Source: Hofstenia miamia (Eukaryota; Xenacoelomorpha; Acoela). From it: a stretch of DNA of 64,000 nucleotides. The notes below the pieces were generated by a model. That model saw only the letters and a program-made list of their open reading frames with translations. It was not told where the DNA came from and did not search any database. Positions 57,471 through 64,000 of the stretch are shown in pieces. The stretch spans positions 1,660,384-1,724,383 of the forward strand of contig SCFE01000021.1 in the NCBI GenBank assembly GCA_004352715.1. Reading direction: 5' to 3'. A program made the position numbers and the translations under genes. Numbering within the stretch: the first letter of the stretch is position 1; every line of letters starts with the position of its first letter.

Positions 57471-59885
57471 CTGGGTCACATGAGAATGAATGGACCTGCA
57501 GAACTATAATATACATGCACTAAGCAGCAAATAAAATTTCAAGTACGGTGTAGGCACAGATATATAAGGAGAACATTTAGCACAATTACAATTGTTCCAT
57601 TCTATAAATTTATGTAATTATTTTATGAGAAATAAAAATTCACTCATACTGCCAACATCTTATTCAAAAGTTGTAAACATAGACAAAATATCAGGATTTC
57701 AGCTATAGAGGATTGGAATTAATGGTTTCACTTAAAAATAATTTTGCTTCTGAAATATATTATTTAATATGTTTAAAAATGACATTTGCATCCTTCCACG
57801 TCCCACCCTCCCAAATTTTAAAAAGAAATAGGTAAGTGGACGCCATAACAGTACAGTATTAGCATTTTGGCCCTCACTTTTGACTATTGCACGACATTAA
57901 CAAATTTTTATTTGGGGTGGAAGGGAATGATGATTATTTACTAACATTATTAATTGTTTTTATTTAATTGTAATTGATAAACTTTTTGTGTAGCTAACAT
58001 CGCAAGCATTTGTTATCATTTAAATTGATATCTTACGAATATATTTAAGACTCTGTTGTGTTATTGCATTGTGTCTGTTGTGTGACACAACAGTGTTTTG
58101 TTGTTGTGTTGGCTGTTGTTTGAAAAAATTCACCCAACGGCAGGTATTCAATTTCACTACAAGTAATAATTTGATTATTTTTAGCACATTTAATCTCAAT
58201 ACTAAATCAGGAATAAATATATGAAACTGAAACCAGCACAAAGGAGGCTAAATCTCACAAGACGGGGCCCTGTCTGAAAAGGTTACTTTGATACTGGGAG
58301 AAAAATTGTGTGGTCACATAGTTGTCTATTTTCAATACAATTAAAGTATGCAACGATGGCGATGGTCTTTATCTATTGCCTTTAAACGTTACTAAACTGT
58401 CACAAGCAGTTGTAAAACGAGTCAGATCGGGCGGAGCTAAAATGTTCAATTCCAAATCGGGTTGAATGAAAAATTTTTTTACAAAATATTTAAAAGTTAT
58501 TCATATTTAAATGAAATTCATATATAAATATATATGTAAATTATATTTTTCTTATTTCAAAACGTTGCTTAAAATACTGGGTGCTTCTAATAAGTTCTAC
58601 TTTTTTGCATATCACTAGATTCCATTAAATCAGTAGGGTTATTCAGATCTTAATATTAATCAGTGTTTAAAAATGGTCCCTAGATGCATCTTACTATCAC
58701 ATTGAGTTAGTTTTTCAGTTTTGATTAAGCTTTTTTTATATTTGAATTGATTATTAGAGCAGCGATGAAATTTACACTAAAATTAGCAACGTTTTATGCA
58801 TATGTATATGTAGGTATCAAAAGTGGGAATAGGCCATTGCACACTATTAGAAAAGCCTTGGTGTGTTTAAATCCTGAAGATGAAAGACCTTGGAATTCCC
58901 CACAAGCCATTTGCAAATCAGTTGGTGAACATTGTTGAAGATTCCAACATGATTCCATTAAATTCAGTGAAATTTAGTTTCAGCACAATAATGCTTTGAA
59001 AAACTGCAGACTTTCTGCAATCCCGATAAGTAAGAAAATTCTGCTGTTAGGATTATGTAATCGATGGTTGTCTTCCCATTTGAAATCAAATATGAAAGGG
59101 GAAGTATTTTCTTCCACACGAGTTACTGGTCTCCTATGTCATAATTGAAATACGTATTCACAGAAAAAATTGTGCACACAGCACAGAAAAGCAAGCCTGC
59201 TTGCCCCTTAAACAACAAATTTAAATGCTTTAAAATTATACAAATGAGATGCAGCATTACATACAACCGTGGATTAAAGATTGTTTTGAATTTACAACAA
59301 ATACTAAGTTATCGTACTCTTCAGTCGGCTACACATAATGTGCTTAATAACTAGAAACACTCCAATATTTATTACAATTTTTTCTCACACGAAACATTTT
59401 CAATTGTAGAACTTTTCAACTGCTTGACTTGTATTGATAAAAGATGTAAAAAATTGATTCATTCTATAACACACTGAGACCAATTTTAGTATATGGAAAA
59501 TTAAAAAATATAAACTACAGAACTGATCTATAATAAAAATGTATACATTGTAACTGATATTTTGAAAACTTATTTAAGATTTGTTCACATAAAGGTGCTA
59601 TTATATATATATATATATATATATCTCTAGTAAAAGATGAAGGAATCATGTGATAGCAAGATAGTCTATCAGATTTATAAATACGTTAAATTTTTTCAAG
59701 AAATGTTATTTGTGTGAAATTTCATAAAAAAATTTTGCAATGATCATTTACTGATAATGCTTTCTACAATTAAAAAGGATAGTTAAAATAATCATAAGAA
59801 CCTTAAGTCATTTGAATGAAAAACCATTTTACTAAACAAAAATATCTATCAGGAAAATCTTTGCTGGGATTTGAATTACAAAATA

Positions 59886-60462
59886 TAGCTCAAGTCAAAA
59901 AAGTGGCCACATTATAAACATATTTTTAATAGCAAACGAAAAACAAATAGAAGCTTATAAAAGATCCTTGAAAATATAATTGTCTCAGCTTGTAACCTGA
60001 TTACAAAGTTATTTGACAAGTTTGCCATGCAAAACGTGACACGCAGATAAACGTCTTGAAACTGAATCCATTAAACGGAATCTAACTTCTTGAGTGATTT
60101 GGATTTGCGATTCAAGGATGTAACTCTTTAATTCATTCAGATTTGTGGGATTTTTTTTCTAGACAAAATCCTTCAGAATCTGCCACATGTTCTCTATGGG
60201 TACTAGATCTGGCGAATTCGCCGGCCATTGCATAACTTGAATATAATAATTTGAAAGAAATTCTTTTTTCAATTTTGAGGTATGAGGGGTTGCTCCATCT
60301 TGTTCTAAGATCCATGAATTAGGAAATAAGCAGGTTGCGCATTGTACAAATTCCACGAGTATTTCTTAATATTTTGAACTATTAATTGTACCAGTGTCAT
60401 CTAGTGTGAAAACTAATGATAGTAAAATTTTGAAAAGTGGCCACTTTTTTTTACTTGAGCTA
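59886..60462 (-). mobile_element. Tc1-type DNA transposon, internally deleted
   Basis: Terminal inverted repeats TAGCTCAAGT(C/A)AAAAAA...GTGGCCAC at 59886-59910 and, inverted, 60437-60462. The element spans about 577 bp, against about 1.3-1.7 kb for intact Tc1 elements. It retains the 3' part of a transposase on the minus strand. A second copy of the right end occurs at 61520-61550 in the duplicated block. Confidence 0.82.
60133..60356 (-). pseudogene. Tc1 transposase C-terminal fragment (DD34E)
   Basis: The frame 60356-60159 reads ILEQDGATPHTSKL, then VMQWPANSPDLVPIENMW. The Asp of QDGA and the Glu of PIEN are separated by exactly 34 residues, the Tc1-family DD34E spacing. The first catalytic Asp and the DNA-binding domain are missing, so it cannot be autonomous. 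The frame shifts after KDF; 60133-60315 is an overlapping shadow frame. Confidence 0.82.
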
Positions 60463-61215
60463 GTTAGTACACTACTTGGCTTAACTTATTAATTTAACAT
60501 AATGCTCACAGCCTAAAATACTTCAATTTACTGTAGATACGCATGTATTTTTTGTGACACTGCTGGATACTGACTTACCTTAAATTATCAAACACTCATT
60601 AAACTTTCTTATAGTTGGTCTGATATTTATGCAGGACTGGAGTAATTTTGTAAATTGTAGTTTTAAGTCAACTTTGACTTTTGCCCTGACAAGTAGGTCC
60701 GTGATTAGCTCGAGATAATCAATTACATTATTTTAAATATTAGTACTTGACAAAAATAACAATGATTTCGTGCAATTTATGATTGAAACAACGTGCATTT
60801 AGTGAAGAAGATCAGGTCAGTCACATTAATGAAGTACTTGTGGATAAGACTAAATACTGATAAGAAGTACTTGTGGATAAGACTAAATACTGATAATATT
60901 TAAAAACATGTTTTGTAAATTTTGGATTTCAGTTTCTATAGCAAAACAATATAAATACAATAACTAAAGATCTAATTTGAAAATTTGCTTTCACATTTAC
61001 ATATCTACTTGATCTAATTTGCTAGACACAAGTATGCCATGAATGCAACGTTCTAGTCGTCAGAAATTATAAATAAAATTTAGCCAAGAATAGATCGCTT
61101 CATAGTAACATTTATACACAATAGTCTCTTAACGTTCTATTGCAGAATTAAAAACAACTCCAAGACTTAATAATTTCATAAAAGGGTTTGGCAATACACC
61201 TGCATTTAACTAAGT

Positions 61216-61404
61216 TTGCCCCTTATTTTGGTTCTAGTGCTTATGCTATCTAAGTATTTCCCTAGTGAATTATTTTTCAATATTTCCCTATTCATCACAT
61301 GTTTGGAGTGTAGTGCTGTATTAATGATAAACAATAACAATCTTTTGGGATCAATTGCATTAATTCTTAACGTATTTTTGGATTCTTTTATACTATGTGT
61401 TTAG
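61216..61404 (+). CDS. Possible terminal exon of a small membrane protein (copy 1)
   Basis: A 62-codon frame after AACTAAG; almost wholly hydrophobic in two or three segments (LILVLVLMLSKYF; LFFNISLFITCLECSAVLM; LLGSIALILNVFLDSFILCV). The predicted protein is identical in the second allele-like copy (62254-62442) although the flanks carry indels, which mildly favours coding. No family recognised and no upstream exon found. A chance frame in AT-rich DNA is possible. Confidence 0.25.
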   Translation: MPLILVLVLMLSKYFPSELFFNISLFITCLECSAVLMINNNNLLGSIALILNVFLDSFILCV

Positions 61405-62253
61405 ACGACTTTCCATCCCAAAAAAATCATGAATTTGATCGCTTAAAGCTGTCATACCCATCAGAAACATAATACAACAAGAACTGTGTTTTTTGGGAAG
61501 TTTGTTCGATTGANAAATTTTGAAAAGTGGCCACTTTTTTTTACTTGAGCTAGTTAGTACACTACTTGGCTTAACTTATTAATTTGACATAATGCTCACA
61601 GACTACAATACTGCAATTTACTGTAAATACGCATGTATTTTTGTGACACTGCTGAATACTGACTTTCTTTAAGTTGTCAAACACTCATTAAACTTCTTAT
61701 ATTTATGCAGGAGTAATTTTGTAAATTGTAGTTTTAAGTCAACTTTGACTTTTGCCCTGACAAGTAGGTCCGTGATTAGCTCGAGATAATCAATTAGATT
61801 ATTTTAAATATTAGTACTTCATAATAAAAACAATGATTACGTGCAATTTATGATTGAAACAACGTGCATTTAGTGAAGAAGATCAGGTCAGTCACATTAA
61901 TGAAGTACTTGTGGATAAGACTAAATACTGATAATATTTAAAAACATGTTTTGTAAATTTTGGATTTCAGTTTCTATAGCAAAACAATATAAATACAATA
62001 ACTAAAGATCTAATTTGAAAATTTGCTTTCACATTTACATATCTACTTGATCTAATTTGCTAGACACAAGTATGCCATGAATGCAACGTTCTAGTCGTCA
62101 GAAATTAAAAATAAAATTTAGCCAAGAATAGATCGCTTCATAGTAACATTTATACACAATAGTCTCTTAACGTTCTATTGCAGAATTAAAAACAACTCCA
62201 AGACTTAATAATTTCATAAAAGGGTTTGGCAATACACCTGCATTTAACTAAGT

Positions 62254-62442
62254 TTGCCCCTTATTTTGGTTCTAGTGCTTATGCTATCTAAGTATTTCCC
62301 TAGTGAATTATTTTTCAATATTTCCCTATTCATCACATGTTTGGAGTGTAGTGCTGTATTAATGATAAACAATAACAATCTTTTGGGATCAATTGCATTA
62401 ATTCTTAACGTATTTTTGGATTCTTTTATACTATGTGTTTAG
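62254..62442 (+). CDS. Possible terminal exon of a small membrane protein (copy 2)
   Basis: Same predicted protein as 61216-61404, in the second copy of the duplicated block. Likely the same locus on the other haplotype. Confidence 0.25.
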   Translation: MPLILVLVLMLSKYFPSELFFNISLFITCLECSAVLMINNNNLLGSIALILNVFLDSFILCV

Positions 62443-62552
62443 ACGACTTTCCATCCCAAAAAAATCATGAATTTGATCGCTTAAAGCTGTCATACCCATC
62501 AGAAACATAATACAACAAGAACTGTATTTTTTGGGAAGTTTGTTCGATTGAA

Positions 62553-63186
62553 AAGTACAAGATATTTTTAAATTAAAAATATTTTGTTTATAATTATTAT
62601 ATTTGAATCATTTTTTTCTTAAACGGTATTGAGCTTTTCGAATTGGCGGTTATCAACACTAGAAACGGTGTAAAAATTGTAGGCTGAGCGCATGTATTTT
62701 TAAATTCTCATCACCAGGTAAATGCAAGTTGATCTTTTTACGAAAATTCATAGTGTAATGTAAAAATGATAAAATAAGGATTTTTTGTAGGAATGCTTAC
62801 TTCTCACTAAAAATAAATTTAAATATACCAGCAGGTCACATGAAATAATCAAATGTAATTCCAACCAACTTTTTTACTATTCAATTTGAATGAGAATATG
62901 CATCTCAATCAGTTCTTACTTTCCATCGTAATGAGGTATGTCTCATCTTTTTTTCTAATAAATTTTAAGAACTCAAGTGTCTAATTCTGTGAATTCTTAA
63001 AAACTCTCTCAATTGTAATTATTCAGGGTTTTCACACCTTACATTTTCATTTGGAAAGGCTGATATTAAACTGTTTTCTAAACAGAATATTTCATTAACG
63101 TAATATCGTTAGAACAACTATTAAACTAAATCTATCTAATAACTACTGAAAGCAACAAATTACAAACATTCGACATTATACAAAAT
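62553..63186. other. Gene-poor stretch
   Basis: AT-rich, with no feature visible. Confidence 0.45.
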
Positions 63187-63344
63187 TTAATGTGCTGGGA
63201 TGCCTATGTCATTGTGTAGAGGAATTTGTGAATGCGGTAGAAAACCTGGTAATCTTTGAATGACTTGATTGGCTTTTCCATCAAAGCTTAATGACCACTT
63301 CTTCCAAAGTTCAACGCATTGTTGTATTTCTTTGTTTTTATTAC
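63187..63344 (-). CDS. Terminal exon of an unidentified gene running off the window
   Basis: Acceptor GTTATTTAG precedes 63344; the exon enters with two bases of a split codon and encodes NKNKEIQQCVELWKKWSLSF, then GKANQVIQRLPGFLPHSQIP and a stop. The residue mix (Trp, Pro, His, Gln) is unlike random AT-rich frames. Upstream exons would lie to the right, beyond the window. No family recognised. Confidence 0.4.
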
Positions 63345-64000
63345 CTAAATAACTAAGAATGATATTGGCCACAACTAATTTAGAATCTCAACTCAGTGCT
63401 TATAGATCATTGAACTAATTATAAATGATATTCTGATTAAAGTTGATAAAAGTGGGAAACTGAAATTCATTAGTTCATAATATATTATAAATTCTGATAG
63501 AAGTAAAATAGAAATACGTGGTGATCTTACTCGCGTTTTCAATCTAATTTAAATGATGATCAAAGTCAGATAAGTTGATTACGCCTTATAAACGTCATTT
63601 TAAAATTTCTTACTTTACAAAAAAATGGAAATATGTCAACCCAACTTATCCTGATTCATTTACAAAAATTGAAAGATCGAATCAATTCAGTACATGCCTA
63701 TTTTCAAAAATTTACATCAAAAGTTTTTTATTCGAAAAAAAAACGTTTCAATAAACAACATAAAGAAAATTTGAGAAGAATTTGAAATTAGTCTAACTTG
63801 ACATTATTAGCATAAAATACATAAAGGTCATTAGCCAAATGCAGAAGAAAAATTTTTTATTTTTATCTAAGAAAATAATATATAGGTGCATATTTATGGA
63901 TGAGCAACCATTTGAATTGAAATGTGTAAGAAAACGTTCTAAATAAGTTACCTGATGGTTGAGACGTTTGAAAATTAAGCAAATGTGGAAGCAAACTGGC
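63345..64000. other. Intron or flank at window end
   Basis: AT-rich; probably intron of the gene whose last exon is 63187-63344. No further exon seen. Confidence 0.35.

Larger units (their letters stand above)
53193..59885. other. Long gene-poor interval
   Basis: No supported exon. 53911-54005 recurs at 54453-54547 around single-N 54360. 54051-54314 (-) and 55445-55705 (+) are open frames without motifs. 57240-57470 is a degenerate tandem tract. 58060-58120 is TGTTGT-rich with a near-palindrome CTGTTGTGTGACACAACAG. (TA)n lies at 59603-59624. Otherwise AT-rich sequence. Confidence 0.4.
60425..62552. repeat. 1.04-1.09-kb duplicated block around single-N 61514
   Basis: 60425-61513 and 61515-62552 align along their length with substitutions and indels. 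The first has an extra tandem copy of about 29 bp (GAAGTACTTGTGGATAAGAC at 60834 and 60863) and a longer TTCTTATAGTTGGTCTGA stretch. The level of difference suggests alleles rather than a sequencing echo. Confidence 0.82.

Noticed and set aside
58060-58100. Near-palindrome CTGTTGTGTGACACAACAG as an operator-like site
   Set aside because: It sits in a TGTTGT-rich low-complexity tract, where such symmetry is expected.
1-64000. CRISPR arrays, rRNA genes, bacterial operons
   Set aside because: None seen; spliced genes and transposon types show this is animal nuclear DNA.

Overview
The window is AT-rich eukaryotic DNA with short, widely spaced exons, GT-AG introns of about 60 bp to several kb, and many decayed transposons. 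The gene families (STAT, a claudin-like four-pass protein, PARG, an EF-hand sensor-like protein) and the transposon mix (Penelope-like, Ty1/copia, non-LTR, hAT, Tc1, Tigger-like) point to an invertebrate animal. I cannot name the species. All gene models below were built by hand from reading frame and splice phase.

Layout. (1) 99-3605 (+): the last two exons of a STAT-family gene, covering the linker/SH2 region and the C-terminal tail. Its intron holds a Tigger-like MITE. (2) 5.5-19 kb: a transposon graveyard. It has two Penelope-like GIY-YIG fragments with inverted flanks, a structurally complete but inactivated Ty1/copia element (6763-12714, minus strand, with LTRs, PBS and PPT all visible), and a chain of non-LTR relics on the minus strand. 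(3) 19970-21387 (-): a three-exon EF-hand protein of 191 aa. (4) 26222-33497 (-): a three-exon claudin/PMP22-like protein of 167 aa. Its 5.5-kb first intron contains two 1000-N gaps, a repeated intron flank, and an orphan contig carrying an unrecognised long coding region. (5) About 38.35-39.1 kb: an LTR-like repeat related to the sequence at the edge of the first gap. (6) 40679-49039 (-): a five-exon PARG gene, 438 aa, catalytic region only. (7) 49-64 kb: mostly gene-poor. It has one small terminal exon at 52.4 kb, a deleted Tc1 element at 59.9-60.5 kb, a 1-kb duplication with a conserved membrane ORF, and a terminal exon at 63.2 kb.

Assembly caution. Five single-N positions (985, 8543, 46090, 54360, 61514) each sit between two copies of the same sequence. 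Some pairs are nearly identical, while others differ by indels or by a presence/absence segment. They look like unmerged haplotypes or overlapping contigs rather than biological duplications. The 1000-N gaps and the gap at 52911-53078 also have repeated flanks.

The host genes look functionally unrelated: cytokine-type signalling, calcium binding, cell junction or membrane, and ADP-ribose turnover. I see no operon-like arrangement. The most unusual items are the foldback Penelope modules with hammerhead-like cores, the unrecognised coding contig at 29602-30738, and a PARG whose catalytic glycine loop departs from the family consensus.
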